A stretch of DNA of 40,795 bases from Polaromonas sp. (GCF_030682935.1 NZ_JAUXNA010000400.1:1-40795); one strand, 5' to 3'. Shown: positions 1 to 9,098, numbered from the stretch's first letter. Notes: generated by a model not told the origin, from the sequence alone. Made by a program: numbers and translations.

Positions 1-794
1 TGCGTGAAGCCCACATAGAAGAACAGGCCTTCCATCAGGCAGGCAAATACGATCAATGACTTGAGCAGGGTCTGGTCGGTCTCCAGGGTGCCGGTCTTGA
101 AGTGGGGATCCGAGATCACTTCAATGAAAGGAATCAGGAACTGGTCCTTGTCCCTGATGGACTGCACTTCGTTGTAGGCGTTGAAGATCTCGCTCTCGTC
201 CAGGCCCAGCGACTCGGTGATGTACTGGTAGGCGTGGGTGTGAATGGCTTCTTCGAAAGCCTGGCGCAACAGGAACTGGCGGCACTCAGGGGCTGTGATG
301 TGGCGGTAGGTTCCCAGCACGATGTTGTTGGCTGCGAGTGAATCGGCCGTCACAAAGAAACCCAGGTTGCGTTTGACCAGGCGACGCTCGTCTTCGGTCA
401 AGCCGTTAGGGTCTTTCCAGAGCGCGATATCGCGCGTCATGTTGACTTCCTGCGGCATCCAGTGATTGGCGCAGGAGGCGAGGTACTTTTCCCACGCCCA
501 TTTGTACTTGAAGGGCACCAGCTGATTGACGTCCGTCTGGCCGTTGATGATGCGTTTGTCGGCCGCTTTGATGCGCTTTGCCTTGCCAGGTGCTACCGCA
601 GGATTTTCGCTGGCCGTAGCTGCCGGTGCAACGATGGCTTGCGCAGGTGCAGAGGCGTCATCGTGCGGCATGCGCGCTGGCTCCTGGGCCTGAGCAGGGG
701 ACAGTGGCGGAAGCGCCATCGAGCGGCTGTCGGGCAAACCGTTGGCGAGAGATTTCTGCAACGATGGTTTGACTTCTTCGTCCCAGGTCAGCAT
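1..794 (-). CDS. nrdB: Ribonucleoside-diphosphate reductase class Ia, beta subunit (3' end outside window)
   Basis: The small subunit of aerobic class Ia ribonucleotide reductase houses the diiron-tyrosyl radical that starts reduction of ribonucleotides in NrdA. The ATG is at 794 and the reading frame runs off the left edge, so about 264 residues are seen and the C-terminus is missing. Visible metal-site signatures are [12 protein letters not shown] (first Asp ligand) and [13 protein letters not shown], where Glu, His (+3) and Tyr (+7) match E. coli E115, H118 and the radical Tyr122. The N-terminus carries a low-complexity Ala/Pro-rich extension of roughly 70 residues before the core begins. 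It lies 145 bp downstream of nrdA on the same strand and is probably co-transcribed from the NrdR-controlled promoter. Confidence 0.95.
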   Translation of the reverse strand, partial: MLTWDEEVKPSLQKSLANGLPDSRSMALPPLSPAQAQEPARMPHDDASAPAQAIVAPAATASENPAVAPGKAKRIKAADKRIINGQTDVNQLVPFKYKWAWEKYLASCANHWMPQEVNMTRDIALWKDPNGLTEDERRLVKRNLGFFVTADSLAANNIVLGTYRHITAPECRQFLLRQAFEEAIHTHAYQYITESLGLDESEIFNAYNEVQSIRDKDQFLIPFIEVISDPHFKTGTLETDQTLLKSLIVFACLMEGLFFYVGFT

Positions 795-901
795 AGTGAT
801 TTCCAATATTGCATGATTATGAAAGCGGCGATAAAAAATGAAAAGTGTTCATTCATACCGCTGCAAATTAGTGTTGTTCAATTGCGTCGGGTTTGCCTCG
901 A

Positions 902-928
902 ATCGCGCGATAAATTCCAGCGCGCGAT
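902..928. other. Hairpin in nrdA-nrdB spacer
   Basis: A perfect 8-bp stem (902-909 with 921-928, alternating CG) encloses an 11-nt loop, 12 bp past the nrdA stop codon and before nrdB. It lacks a following T-run on the minus strand, so it is not a classical terminator. It could stabilise or attenuate the nrdA-nrdB message; no function is shown by the sequence. Confidence 0.4.
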
Positions 929-939
929 GCGGCAATTTT

Positions 940-3837
940 TTATTGGCAAGCCTCGCAACCAGGGTCGTCAATCGCGCAGAACTTGATGTCGGTTGCGGGC
1001 GATGCGCCCATCTGGGCTTGCGCCGCAGCGGCCGCAGCTTCAAGCGCGCTCATGCTGCCGCTTGCGGCCTCAGGGCCTGATGAAACGGCGTTCATCTTGC
1101 CCGCTTTCACGGTGGATTTCTCGACGTGCGTGGCGCTCATGGTGCGCAGGTAGTAGGTGGTTTTCAGTCCGCGCACCCAGGCCAGCTTGTAGGTCTCATC
1201 GAGCTTCTTGCCTGAAGCGCCCGCCATGTAGATGTTGAGCGACTGTGCCTGGTCAATCCATTTCTGGCGGCGGGCGGCCGCCTCTACGATCCACGACGTT
1301 TCCACTTCAAATGCGGTCGCATACAGCGCCTTGATGTCCTGCGGGACGCGGTCAATCGGGCGCAGCGATCCGTCAAAGTGCTTGAGGTCCACCACCATCA
1401 CTTCGTCCCACAGGCCGAGGCGTTTCAGGTCATTGACCAGGTAGCCATTGATGACCGTGAATTCGCCCGACAGGTTGGATTTCACCGAGAGGTTGCCGAA
1501 GCAGGGCTCGATACAGGCGTCTACCCCAATGATGTTGGAGATGGTGGCGGTAGGCGCAATGGCAACGCAGTTGGAGTTGCGCATGCCGTCCCGGGCAATC
1601 TTTTTGCGCAGGGCTTCCCAGTCCAGCGTGGCGGAACGGTCGACTTCAACATAACCACCGCGCGCCTCAAGCAGCATGTCCAGCGTGTCCAGCGGCAGTA
1701 TGCCTTTGTCCCAGAGCGAGCCTTTGTAGCTGGCGTACCGGCCGCGTTCTTTGGCCAGCTCGGTGGAAGCCCAGTAAGCGTGGTAGCAGATCGCCTCCAT
1801 GGACGTGTCGGCAAATTCAACGGCAGCCTGCGAAGCGTAGGGCACACGCAGCTCGTACAGGCAGTCCTGAAAGCCCATGAGGCCCAGCCCGACCGGGCGA
1901 TGGCGCATGTTGGAGTCGCGCGCCTTCTGGACAGCGTAGTAGTTGATGTCGATCACGTTGTCCAGCATGCGCATGGCCGTCGTGATGGTTTTTTGAAGTT
2001 TCTCATGGTCAAGCGCGCCATCCTTCAAGTGCTGGACCAGGTTGACCGATCCCAGGTTGCACACGGCCGTTTCGGTCTCGCTGGTGTTGAGCGTGATTTC
2101 GGTGCACAGGTTGGAGGAGTGCACGACGCCGGCATGCTGCTGCGGGGAGCGGATATTGCAGGCATCCTTGAAGGTGATCCAGGGGTGGCCGGTCTCAAAC
2201 AGCATGGACAGCATCTTGCGCCACATGTCTGTCGCCTGCAGCGTGCGGGAAGGCTGGAGCTCGCCGCGCTCGGCCTGGGCTTCATAGGCCGTGTAAGCCT
2301 TTTCGAAGTCCTTGCCAAACTTGTCGTGCAGGTCCGGCGTGTCAGACGGAGAGAACAGGGTCCAGCTGCCCTTTTCCATCACGCGGCGCATGAAGAGGTC
2401 GGGAATCCAGTTGGCGGTATTCATGTCGTGCGTGCGGCGACGGTCATCGCCGGTGTTCTTGCGCAGTTCCAGGAATTCCTCGATATCGAGGTGCCAGGTT
2501 TCCAGATAGGCGCAGACCGCGCCCTTGCGTTTGCCGCCCTGGTTGACCGCCACGGCAGTGTCATTGACCACTTTCAGGAACGGCACCACGCCCTGGGATT
2601 CGCCGTTGGTGCCCTTGATGTGCGCACCCATGGCGCGCACGGGCGTCCAGTCGTTGCCGAGGCCGCCTGCAAACTTGGACAGCAGGGCGTTTTCCTTGAT
2701 GGCGTCGTAAATGCCGCCCAGGTCGTCGGGCACCGTGGTGAGGTAGCAGGACGACAGTTGCGAGCGCAGGGTGCCGGCATTGAACAGCGTCGGCGTGCTC
2801 GACATGAAGTCAAACGACGAGAGAATTTCGTAGAACTCGATGGCCCGCTCTTCGCGCTGGCTCTCATTGAGCGACAGTCCCATGGCGACGCGCATGAAAA
2901 ACGCCTGCGGCAATTCGATGCGCTGCTTGCGCACGTGCAGAAAGTAGCGGTCAAACAGTGTCTGCAGGCCAAGGTAGTCAAACTTCAGGTCACGCTCCGG
3001 CTTGAGCGCCGCACCCAGGCGGGCCAGATCAAACTGCTGCAGTTTTTCGTCGAGCAGCTCGTTCTGGATGCCTTTGGCGATGAACTCCGGAAAATACGTC
3101 GCATAGCGGATCGCCATGGCTTCCTGGCTGACTTCCTCGCCCAGCACTTCCTTGCGGATGGTGTGCATCAGCAGACGCGCGGTGGCGTAGGTGTAATCCG
3201 GGTCTTTTTCAATCAGGGTACGGGCGGCCAGAATGGCCGCTTTGTAGACCTCTTCGATGGGCACGCCGTCGTACAGGTTACGCATGGTTTCCGAAACAAT
3301 CGGATCGGGCTTGACGTCGGCCCCCAGGTTGGCGCACGACGCTTCAATCAGTGCCTGCAGGTTGCGCAGATCGAGAGCAAGCTTTTTGCCGCCATCCATC
3401 ACATGCAGCAAGGGCGCAACAGGCATCTGGGCTTGCGGCTGGCTGGCGCGTTCCTGGCTGCGTTTTTCACGGTACAGCACATAGGCGCGGGCGATCTCAT
3501 GGTGGCCGCCACGCATCAGGCCGAGTTCAACCTGGTCCTGCACATCTTCTATATGAAATGTTCCGCCGCTGGGGCGCGAGCGCATCAGGGCGCGAATGAC
3601 GGTCTGCGTCATGGTGTCCACCGTTTCGCGCACGCTGGCCGAAGCCGCCCCCTGCGTGCCGTGCACCGCCAGAAAAGCCTTCATCATGGCGACGGCGATC
3701 TTGTTGGGTTCGAACGGAACCACGGCGCCATTGCGGCGAATGATCTGGTAGTGGGCGAGCGGGCTGGATTTTGCAGTGATATCGCCGCCTGCTGAAACGC
3801 TGGACGGAACGGGCGCCGCGTGCTGTGCTGTTTGCAT
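940..3837 (-). CDS. nrdA: Ribonucleoside-diphosphate reductase class Ia, alpha subunit
   Basis: The large catalytic subunit of class Ia ribonucleotide reductase, 965 residues, reduces NDPs to dNDPs in the cytoplasm with NrdB as radical donor. The ATG at 3837 is chosen because GAGAGGA lies just upstream and the ATP-cone begins soon after (IIRRNGAVVPFEPNKIAVAM); the frame is open further upstream but without family similarity. Active-site landmarks are the Cys in LRSQLSSCYL, the NLCTEITLN segment with thiyl-radical Cys and Glu, the partner Cys in ETAVCNLGSVNL, the radical-path Tyr pair in TTYYLRTM, and a C-terminal CEAC redox pair. The intact ATP-cone implies allosteric dATP/ATP control. It is followed by nrdB; two NrdR boxes overlap its promoter. 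Confidence 0.96.
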   Translation of the reverse strand: MQTAQHAAPVPSSVSAGGDITAKSSPLAHYQIIRRNGAVVPFEPNKIAVAMMKAFLAVHGTQGAASASVRETVDTMTQTVIRALMRSRPSGGTFHIEDVQDQVELGLMRGGHHEIARAYVLYREKRSQERASQPQAQMPVAPLLHVMDGGKKLALDLRNLQALIEASCANLGADVKPDPIVSETMRNLYDGVPIEEVYKAAILAARTLIEKDPDYTYATARLLMHTIRKEVLGEEVSQEAMAIRYATYFPEFIAKGIQNELLDEKLQQFDLARLGAALKPERDLKFDYLGLQTLFDRYFLHVRKQRIELPQAFFMRVAMGLSLNESQREERAIEFYEILSSFDFMSSTPTLFNAGTLRSQLSSCYLTTVPDDLGGIYDAIKENALLSKFAGGLGNDWTPVRAMGAHIKGTNGESQGVVPFLKVVNDTAVAVNQGGKRKGAVCAYLETWHLDIEEFLELRKNTGDDRRRTHDMNTANWIPDLFMRRVMEKGSWTLFSPSDTPDLHDKFGKDFEKAYTAYEAQAERGELQPSRTLQATDMWRKMLSMLFETGHPWITFKDACNIRSPQQHAGVVHSSNLCTEITLNTSETETAVCNLGSVNLVQHLKDGALDHEKLQKTITTAMRMLDNVIDINYYAVQKARDSNMRHRPVGLGLMGFQDCLYELRVPYASQAAVEFADTSMEAICYHAYWASTELAKERGRYASYKGSLWDKGILPLDTLDMLLEARGGYVEVDRSATLDWEALRKKIARDGMRNSNCVAIAPTATISNIIGVDACIEPCFGNLSVKSNLSGEFTVINGYLVNDLKRLGLWDEVMVVDLKHFDGSLRPIDRVPQDIKALYATAFEVETSWIVEAAARRQKWIDQAQSLNIYMAGASGKKLDETYKLAWVRGLKTTYYLRTMSATHVEKSTVKAGKMNAVSSGPEAASGSMSALEAAAAAAQAQMGASPATDIKFCAIDDPGCEACQ

Positions 3838-3998
3838 GATTTCCTCTCTTGCTTTGCTGGATGACTGGTGGTTGGCGTTTGATGTGCGCTTCAGGGCAAC
3901 TGGCGGAGTCTGCTGAAGGCCAGTCCGGTCAATGCGCCGGCTGCCTCGTTTTCTTGCCAGAATTGGCCTGGATGACATCAAACTGAATGAGGGCTTAG

Positions 3999-4046
3999 AC
4001 ACTATACCTAGGGTATCAGGGGAACACAAGCCACTACCCGTAGTGT
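3999..4046 (-). promoter_or_regulatory. nrdAB promoter with two NrdR boxes
   Basis: Two copies of the NrdR box (consensus ACACWATATATWGTGT) lie at 3999-4014 (ACACTATACCTAGGGT, 13 of 16 matches) and 4031-4046 (CCACTACCCGTAGTGT, 11 of 16), separated by 16 bp, so they are 32 bp centre to centre, three helical turns, as is usual for this repressor. On the minus strand a -35 TTGTGT (4029-4024) and a -10 TATAGT (4006-4001) are spaced by 17 bp. Box 1 covers the -10 and box 2 abuts the -35. The predicted start is near 3994, giving a leader of about 157 nt before nrdA. Confidence 0.85.
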
Positions 4047-4288
4047 ATCGCGCCCAGAATTCGTTGTTATGTTCCGGGGGCTTTTATTACCCTGTCTGGC
4101 AGGTGCAAAGCGGCCGATTTGATGAGCAGTCAAACAACTGATCAGCCTTGCCCCATCAGGCCTTGGCGAGGCAAACAGAGTCTGGGCGCGACTTCCCGGG
4201 CCTTTTCTGCCGCAAACGCCGGTTAATGCTTGCGTGGTAAAAATACCAGTGATTTTTTGAGCGCCGCGACATCCCTTGAATGGGGCGC
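4047..4288. other. Non-coding stretch between ampD and the nrdA promoter
   Basis: The gap from the nrdA start to the ampD stop is 451 bp. Apart from the NrdR promoter, I see only weak structure: an 8-bp stem with one wobble pair (4145-4152 with 4165-4172), an AT-rich imperfect dyad around 4238-4258, and a GC stem (AGCGCC/GGCGCT) beginning at the ampD stop and ending near 4260. None has a convincing T-tract. No coding potential with family similarity is visible. Confidence 0.5.
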
Positions 4289-4933
4289 TTATGGATTTTC
4301 ATCTGATCCGGTGATTGCGGGAAAACACTTAGGCGGCGACCCCAGCGAATCTTGCAACAAGGGCCAGTCAAAGCCGGGTCCGGGGTCCTGTTTGCGCCCT
4401 GCGGCGATATGTTCGTGCCCGGCAATGTGCGCTATGGGGTAGGCCTGCATCAGTGCCGCGCACAGCCCTGTCAGGGTTTCGTACTGGAGCGCCTCAAATG
4501 TGCCGCCCTCCAGTCCTTCCAGCTCAATGCCGATGGAATCGTCATTGCAGTTGCTCCGCCCCCGGTAGCTTGATTCTCCCGCGTGCCAGGCACGCTCGGT
4601 GCAGGCCACAAATTGCCACAACGCGCCCGATCGGGTGATGAAAAAGTGCGATGACACCCGCAAGCCGCGAATGCCCTGAAAGTAAGCGTTTTCCTCCCAG
4701 TCGAGCTGATTGGTAAAGAGTCGCTGGACGTTGCCATTTCCAAACTCACCGGGCGGCAGGCTGATGGAGTGGATGATGATCAAGTCAATTTGCGCGCTGG
4801 CAGGGCGCGGGCCGAAGTTGGGCGAAGCCAGCGCGCGTGCATAGCGATACCAGCCGCGCCGCCACAAGGCCGAATCAGCAGCAGGGCTGCAGCGCTCAGG
4901 CGGGGTCATCAAGCGCATCGGGTGCGTCGTCAT
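4289..4933 (-). CDS. ampD: 1,6-anhydro-N-acetylmuramyl-L-alanine amidase AmpD
   Basis: This cytoplasmic zinc amidase cuts the peptide from 1,6-anhydroMurNAc in peptidoglycan recycling; in species with AmpR/AmpC its loss induces beta-lactamase. The 214-residue amidase_2 protein carries zinc ligands equivalent to C. freundii H34, H154 and D164 at H55 (IIIHSISLPPG), H173 (AGHEHIAAGRKQDPGPGFDW) and D183, and the catalytic Glu and Lys equivalents E137 (GIELEG) and K181. The His-Lys-Asp spacing is identical to that of the characterised enzyme. An N-terminal extension of about 20 residues precedes the core. The ATG at 4933 lies inside pilR (38-bp overlap); in-frame ATGs at 4918 and 4909 also overlap pilR and are possible starts. 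Confidence 0.93.
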   Translation of the reverse strand: MTTHPMRLMTPPERCSPAADSALWRRGWYRYARALASPNFGPRPASAQIDLIIIHSISLPPGEFGNGNVQRLFTNQLDWEENAYFQGIRGLRVSSHFFITRSGALWQFVACTERAWHAGESSYRGRSNCNDDSIGIELEGLEGGTFEALQYETLTGLCAALMQAYPIAHIAGHEHIAAGRKQDPGPGFDWPLLQDSLGSPPKCFPAITGSDENP

Positions 4934-6341
4934 GGCCCGGCGTCACAATATTCAGGCGGGCAATGCGGTAGCGGATCTGGCGCAGGCTCAGGCCCAGTTT
5001 GGCGGCGGCTGCAGTCCGGTTGAAGCCGGTCTCCTGCAGTACCCTGGAGAGGATGCTGCGCTCATGCTGGTCCAGGAAATCCTGCAGATTTTCCGGAATG
5101 GCGACATAGTCTTCAGGCGGCGCATCGAAATGCAGCGTGCTGCCCTCCCCAAGGGCTACCGCGCGGTGCAAAATGTTTTCCAGTTCCCTGACATTGCCAT
5201 GGAAGGGACGAGAACCCAGCTGCGCCATGACAGGATCCGTCAGTTCGGGCATGCTGAACCCGGACTCCTGGCAAATTTTCGAAAGCAGGGCATTGCAGAG
5301 CGCTGGCAAGTCTTCGCGCCGCTCGCGCAGCGGGGGCACCGCAATTTCGATCACGTTGAGCCGGTAATACAAATCCTGGCGAAAAACGCCCGCCAAAACC
5401 TCCGCCGCCAGGTCTTTGTGCGTTGCGCTGACGATGCGCACATCGACCGCGTCTTCGTGTGGCGCGCCCAGCGGGCGCACAGTTCGTTCCTGAATGGCCC
5501 GCAGCAGCTTGGATTGCATGGCCAGCGGCAGGTCGCCGATCTCGTCGAGAAACAGGGTTCCGCCCTTGGCCATCTGAAATAGCCCAAGCCGGTCCTGTAC
5601 CGCGCCGGTGTAAGCCCCCTTGCGCGCGCCAAAGAATTCGGCTTCGAGCAAATTTTCGGGAATTGCACTGCAATTGACGGCCACAAACGGGCCCATCCCG
5701 CGGTGGCTGCAAGCGTGGAGGGCGCGCGCAACCAGTTCTTTGCCCGTGCCCGATTCGCCCTGGATCAGGATCGGCGCCATGCTGCCGGCCGCTTTGGCGA
5801 TGCGCGACTTGACGCCCCGCATGGCCGACGATTCGCCCACCAGCTTTTGCAAGGCGGCGGAAGCCTCGCTGGAGGGCAGTGCAGCCGATTTGACAGCCTC
5901 CGGGGCACTACGCTCGGCCCGGGCGGGCAGCGCCCCATTTTTTGTGCCTTGTATGGCTGACGCGACCACGCTGCGAAACTGCTTGAGATCGACTGGTTTG
6001 GTAAGGTAGTCAAATGCCCCGGCCTTGAGCGCTTCCACCGCATTTTCAGCAGAGCCATAGGCCGTGATGACCACGCAGCGCTCCGCACGCTGCTGGGCCC
6101 CCAGCTCGCGCAGCAACTCCAGCCCCAAGCCGTCGGGCAGGCGCATGTCGGTGATGACCGCATCGAAGCGATGTTCCTGGAGTTGCGCGCGTGCCTGCAA
6201 CAGATCGCCCGCCGCGTCCACCTGATAGCCCTCCCTGAGCAGCGTCAGCTCGTACAAGGTGCGCAAATCCGGTTCGTCATCAATGATGAGGATGCGGGGC
6301 GGGGGGGAGGCTGATGCTTTCAGGCTCATGGGTTCAGACAA
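4896..6341 (-). CDS. pilR: Sigma-54-dependent response regulator PilR
   Basis: An NtrC-type activator, 481 residues, that in type IV pilus systems drives pilin transcription with sigma-54 after phosphorylation by PilS. Receiver domain is at about 16-130 with phospho-acceptor D65 (VITDMRLPDG) and conserved Lys in YLTKPVD. The AAA+ domain has Walker A GESGTGKE at 195-202, the sigma-54 loop as GAYTGA at 242-247 (Phe to Tyr relative to GAFTGA), Walker B GGTLFLDEIGD near 260-270, and the arginine finger region FRQDLYYRLNV. A Fis-type helix-turn-helix (NRTAAAAKLGLSLRQIRYRI) closes the protein. Its start overlaps the pilS stop by 8 bp, so the pair is translationally coupled. No pilin gene lies in the window. 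Confidence 0.92.
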   Translation of the reverse strand: MSEPMSLKASASPPPRILIIDDEPDLRTLYELTLLREGYQVDAAGDLLQARAQLQEHRFDAVITDMRLPDGLGLELLRELGAQQRAERCVVITAYGSAENAVEALKAGAFDYLTKPVDLKQFRSVVASAIQGTKNGALPARAERSAPEAVKSAALPSSEASAALQKLVGESSAMRGVKSRIAKAAGSMAPILIQGESGTGKELVARALHACSHRGMGPFVAVNCSAIPENLLEAEFFGARKGAYTGAVQDRLGLFQMAKGGTLFLDEIGDLPLAMQSKLLRAIQERTVRPLGAPHEDAVDVRIVSATHKDLAAEVLAGVFRQDLYYRLNVIEIAVPPLRERREDLPALCNALLSKICQESGFSMPELTDPVMAQLGSRPFHGNVRELENILHRAVALGEGSTLHFDAPPEDYVAIPENLQDFLDQHERSILSRVLQETGFNRTAAAAKLGLSLRQIRYRIARLNIVTPGHDDAPDALDDPA

Positions 6342-8052
6342 TCAATGTATCAAAAGAGAGAGAGTCTGCGCTCAAGGGCTGTGAAGCGGCTTTGAATACG
6401 ACAAAAAATTCATTGCCCTCCGTGCCTGCGCGGTGCACACGCTGGTAGCCAATCAGGGCGCCGTAGCGTTCGCACAGTTCCCGGCAGATATACAGGCCCA
6501 GGCCGCTGGAACGGCTTTCGGAAGAGAAAAAAGGCTCGAATAAATGCGTCTGTACCGTTTTTTCCAGCGGCAGACCGTCGCTCCACACCGCCAGCCGGGC
6601 TTGCCCCGGCGTCATCATTTGGGTGCTCACTTCAATCGCATGGGCTGACGCACTGGCGTAGCGCAAAGCGTTGTCCAGCAGGTTGATCATCAGGCGCCGC
6701 AAATGTTCAGGCTCAAACCATACCACCGCATGGGCCGAGTTGGTGAGTACCTGCATCCGCTGGACTGCTGTGTTTTGACGGGCCCAGTCCGCAGCGATGC
6801 GAAGGACCGTGTCGTCAAGCCGCAGCGTACTTGTCTGGGGCGCTGGCAGGTCGGCCTGCGCGCGTGAAATATCCAGCACTTCATCCACAATCTTGGCCAG
6901 GCGCTGCGCGTTTTGCCCGATCATGGCCGTCAGCTGGCGCTGGCTGGCATCGTGCAGGTCTTCCTCCAGCAGGGCATTGGCCTGCGCAATGGCGGCCAGC
7001 GGGTTCCTGATTTCGTGGGCCACTGCAGCCGACATGCGGCCCATGGCCGCCATTTTTTCGGTACGCACACGGGCTTCCATCTCACGCAGGTCTTCAAGAA
7101 ACATCACGCATAAGCTTTCTTGTGTGCTACTTTGTGACGCCGCCAGCCGCGTGCGCACCCGGAGCCGCCTGGCATGGCCTATCGGATATTCGAGGCCGAT
7201 GTCCGCTTCTTGAGGAGACTGCGTTGCAAAGGTGCGATGCGTCAGGTCCGCCAGCGCTTGCCAGGCGGCTTCTGCGGTGAGCAGAAAGGGCGTACTGGCA
7301 ACGGCATCCTGCGTGGCCAGCAAGCGCCTGGAGGCCGGGTTGGCCGAATGCACCCTGCCGTTGCCATCGACCACCAAAAGGCCTTCTGCCAGCGTATCGA
7401 TCACCAGTTCATTGACCTGGGTTTGCATGCGTGCAGCGGACTGGCTGGTTTTGGCCAGCTGTTCTTCGCGCGCCAGCCGCAGGGCCAGCTGGTTGGCCAG
7501 CAACGCCACCAGAAAAAACCCCGAGCCGCTCAGGCCGGACTGCAGAAAGCGCGCATTGGTGTCGCCCATCGATTGCACCGAATTCCACCAGGCATCGCCG
7601 AGCAGCAGCAGTGTCACACTGGCCGCTGTGCCAAATGCCAGCAAAATCGGCCCCAGCACCGAGGACAACAGGACTGGCAGCGCAAACAGCGGGGTGTAGT
7701 TGATTCCACTGGACTGCAGGAAATTCAGCACGGAGAACGTGACAACGTCCACCCCAATGGTCAACACCCATTGCGCATCGAACGTGCTGCCGGCGGGGCG
7801 GGGCCGGGCCCACAGCCGAACGGCCAGGGTGGCGCACAGGTAGGCAATGCACACCGCGATGGACCAGCGGCTGATGGTGTTGCCGAAGGTATAGATGAAC
7901 GCTTGCAGCAGGATCAGTACGCTGGCAATGGCGATGCGGGCCGTCATGAACACACGCCAGAGGCGGCCGAAAGAGCCTGAGCCGGGCCCGGTCTGCCAGG
8001 CGCCGGAATTTTTTTCTTCGGATTCGAGCCAAGCGTGGACTTGGGGCGGCAT
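6334..8052 (-). CDS. pilS: Sensor histidine kinase PilS
   Basis: A 572-residue membrane sensor kinase, partner of PilR. The N-terminal half holds several hydrophobic helices (about 37-60, 64-80, 94-112, 121-155, 172-193), as in PilS of Pseudomonas, followed by a PAS-like segment (VIDTLAEGLLVVDGNGRVHS, about 217-236). The phospho-acceptor is H346 in the H-box AAVAHEIRNPLAAIAQAN. The ATPase domain shows the N-box NLLDNALRYA and the G-box GLGLYICREL. In Pseudomonas, PilS senses pilin in the inner membrane. The ATG directly follows the stop of the upstream gene (TGAATG). An internal ATG at 7947, just before the first membrane helix, is an alternative start that would give a more usual length. Confidence 0.9.
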   Translation of the reverse strand: MPPQVHAWLESEEKNSGAWQTGPGSGSFGRLWRVFMTARIAIASVLILLQAFIYTFGNTISRWSIAVCIAYLCATLAVRLWARPRPAGSTFDAQWVLTIGVDVVTFSVLNFLQSSGINYTPLFALPVLLSSVLGPILLAFGTAASVTLLLLGDAWWNSVQSMGDTNARFLQSGLSGSGFFLVALLANQLALRLAREEQLAKTSQSAARMQTQVNELVIDTLAEGLLVVDGNGRVHSANPASRRLLATQDAVASTPFLLTAEAAWQALADLTHRTFATQSPQEADIGLEYPIGHARRLRVRTRLAASQSSTQESLCVMFLEDLREMEARVRTEKMAAMGRMSAAVAHEIRNPLAAIAQANALLEEDLHDASQRQLTAMIGQNAQRLAKIVDEVLDISRAQADLPAPQTSTLRLDDTVLRIAADWARQNTAVQRMQVLTNSAHAVVWFEPEHLRRLMINLLDNALRYASASAHAIEVSTQMMTPGQARLAVWSDGLPLEKTVQTHLFEPFFSSESRSSGLGLYICRELCERYGALIGYQRVHRAGTEGNEFFVVFKAASQPLSADSLSFDTLIV

Positions 8053-8301
8053 TCAGTCTCCGGCCTGGCGGCGGTGCGCCTCGCTGCAGTACAGGCCTTT
8101 GCGGCCCGTCACAGCCTCAGACCGGGGCAGATGCACCTGGCAGACGTCGCAGGCCACCACTTCCGTGGCTTGGGCGCTCTTGGCGGCGCGACTTGGGCGG
8201 GTCGTGCTATCGCTTTGCGCGGCCTTTCTTTCGGCCTGCCGATTGTGGCGCCAGAGCCAAAAAACAACCAGTACCAGCGCTGTGACGAGCAGGTATTTCA
8301 T
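8053..8301 (-). CDS. PP0621-type small membrane-anchored cysteine protein
   Basis: An 82-residue protein with one N-terminal hydrophobic helix (YLLVTALVLVVFWLW, about 3-17), a basic and polar linker, and a compact C-terminal motif CDVCQVHLPRSEA followed by YCSEAHR, which resembles a small zinc-binding CxxC...C/H knuckle. I recognise it as the PP0621-type family often found beside pilS; the biochemical role is unknown. It overlaps ypjD upstream by 4 bp (ATGA) and abuts pilS downstream with no gap, so the three are almost certainly co-translated. The position suggests a link to PilS signalling or membrane assembly, which is inference. Confidence 0.8.
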   Translation of the reverse strand: MKYLLVTALVLVVFWLWRHNRQAERKAAQSDSTTRPSRAAKSAQATEVVACDVCQVHLPRSEAVTGRKGLYCSEAHRRQAGD

Positions 8302-9098
8302 GTGCGCCTCAAGATGACTTCAATTACAAAACTGGAACCGGCATAACCGAGCAGCAACAGGCCCGCGCCCAGGTACAGCACGCGAATGGCTTTGAGGCCA
8401 CGCCAGCCCAGCCGGGCGCGCCCTGCCAGCAAGCCCGCAAAGACCAGCCAGGCCAGCACCGAAAACACCGTTTTATGGTTCCACTTCCAGGCCAGACCCG
8501 GCCCGTGCAGGGTTTCCGCAAACAGCCAGCCTACCAGCAAGGTCGCAGAAAGCAGTACAAAACCGGCTTCGACAAAGCGAAAGGTCAGGCGTTCCAGAGT
8601 CAGCAGCGGCACGCCGGCGTTGCTCTGTGTGGCCAGCCGGATGGCGCGCTCAGCCCGGGTCATAAGCCAGCCATGCACGACTGCGGCGGCAAACAGCCCG
8701 TAGGAGGCAATGCCCAAAGCCCAGTGCAGCGGCAGCCAGGGTGAAGCAATCACATGGTAGCTGGTGCCCGGAAAAACAAGCGACAAAATAACCACTGCGC
8801 TGCCCATCCCGGCCAGTGCCCAGTGGGCGCGAAGTTGCGGGAGCAGGCGGCTTTCAATGGCATAGACAGTCAGTACCAGCCAGACAGTCATGGAAAGGGC
8901 GGGTGCAAAACCAAAGCGGGGAGGCGTTCCCAGCAGGCCTTCGGCCAGGGTCAGCGCGTGCAGCAACCAGGCCGCCAGCAGCAGGCCACGGATGGTGCCC
9001 GAGCCCAGCCGGGGGGTGGCCAGTGCAAGCAGTGCGTAGGCCAGCGCGGCGCCTGCCGCCGTCGCAAGCCCCCACCAAGCGTTCAAAGCTAAAATCAT
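8298..9098 (-). CDS. ypjD: CcsA/YpjD-family inner membrane protein
   Basis: A 266-residue polytopic membrane protein with about eight hydrophobic segments. The conserved WKWNHKTVFS segment near the C-terminal third and the His residues in LLHALTLAEG and LHWALGI are typical of the CcsA/CcmC/HemX superfamily of haem-handling cytochrome c assembly proteins. Members of the YpjD branch lack a proven role in cytochrome c assembly, so function is left open. It is the first gene of the ypjD-PP0621-pilS-pilR-ampD run and is divergent from ffh, a gene order seen widely in proteobacteria. Confidence 0.82.
   Translation of the reverse strand: MILALNAWWGLATAAGAALAYALLALATPRLGSGTIRGLLLAAWLLHALTLAEGLLGTPPRFGFAPALSMTVWLVLTVYAIESRLLPQLRAHWALAGMGSAVVILSLVFPGTSYHVIASPWLPLHWALGIASYGLFAAAVVHGWLMTRAERAIRLATQSNAGVPLLTLERLTFRFVEAGFVLLSATLLVGWLFAETLHGPGLAWKWNHKTVFSVLAWLVFAGLLAGRARLGWRGLKAIRVLYLGAGLLLLGYAGSSFVIEVILRRT

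Noticed and set aside
826-860. Short dyad ATGAA-N5-TTCAT upstream of nrdB as an operator
   Set aside because: Arms of only five bases in AT-rich DNA are expected by chance and no known box matches.
1378-3795. Long plus-strand open frame of about 805 codons antisense to nrdA
   Set aside because: It lies wholly opposite nrdA, shows no family features and has the residue bias expected for the antisense of a GC-rich gene.
4145-4172. Stem between ampD and the nrdA promoter as a terminator
   Set aside because: Eight pairs with a wobble and a 12-nt loop, with no T-tract on either strand and not adjacent to a gene end.
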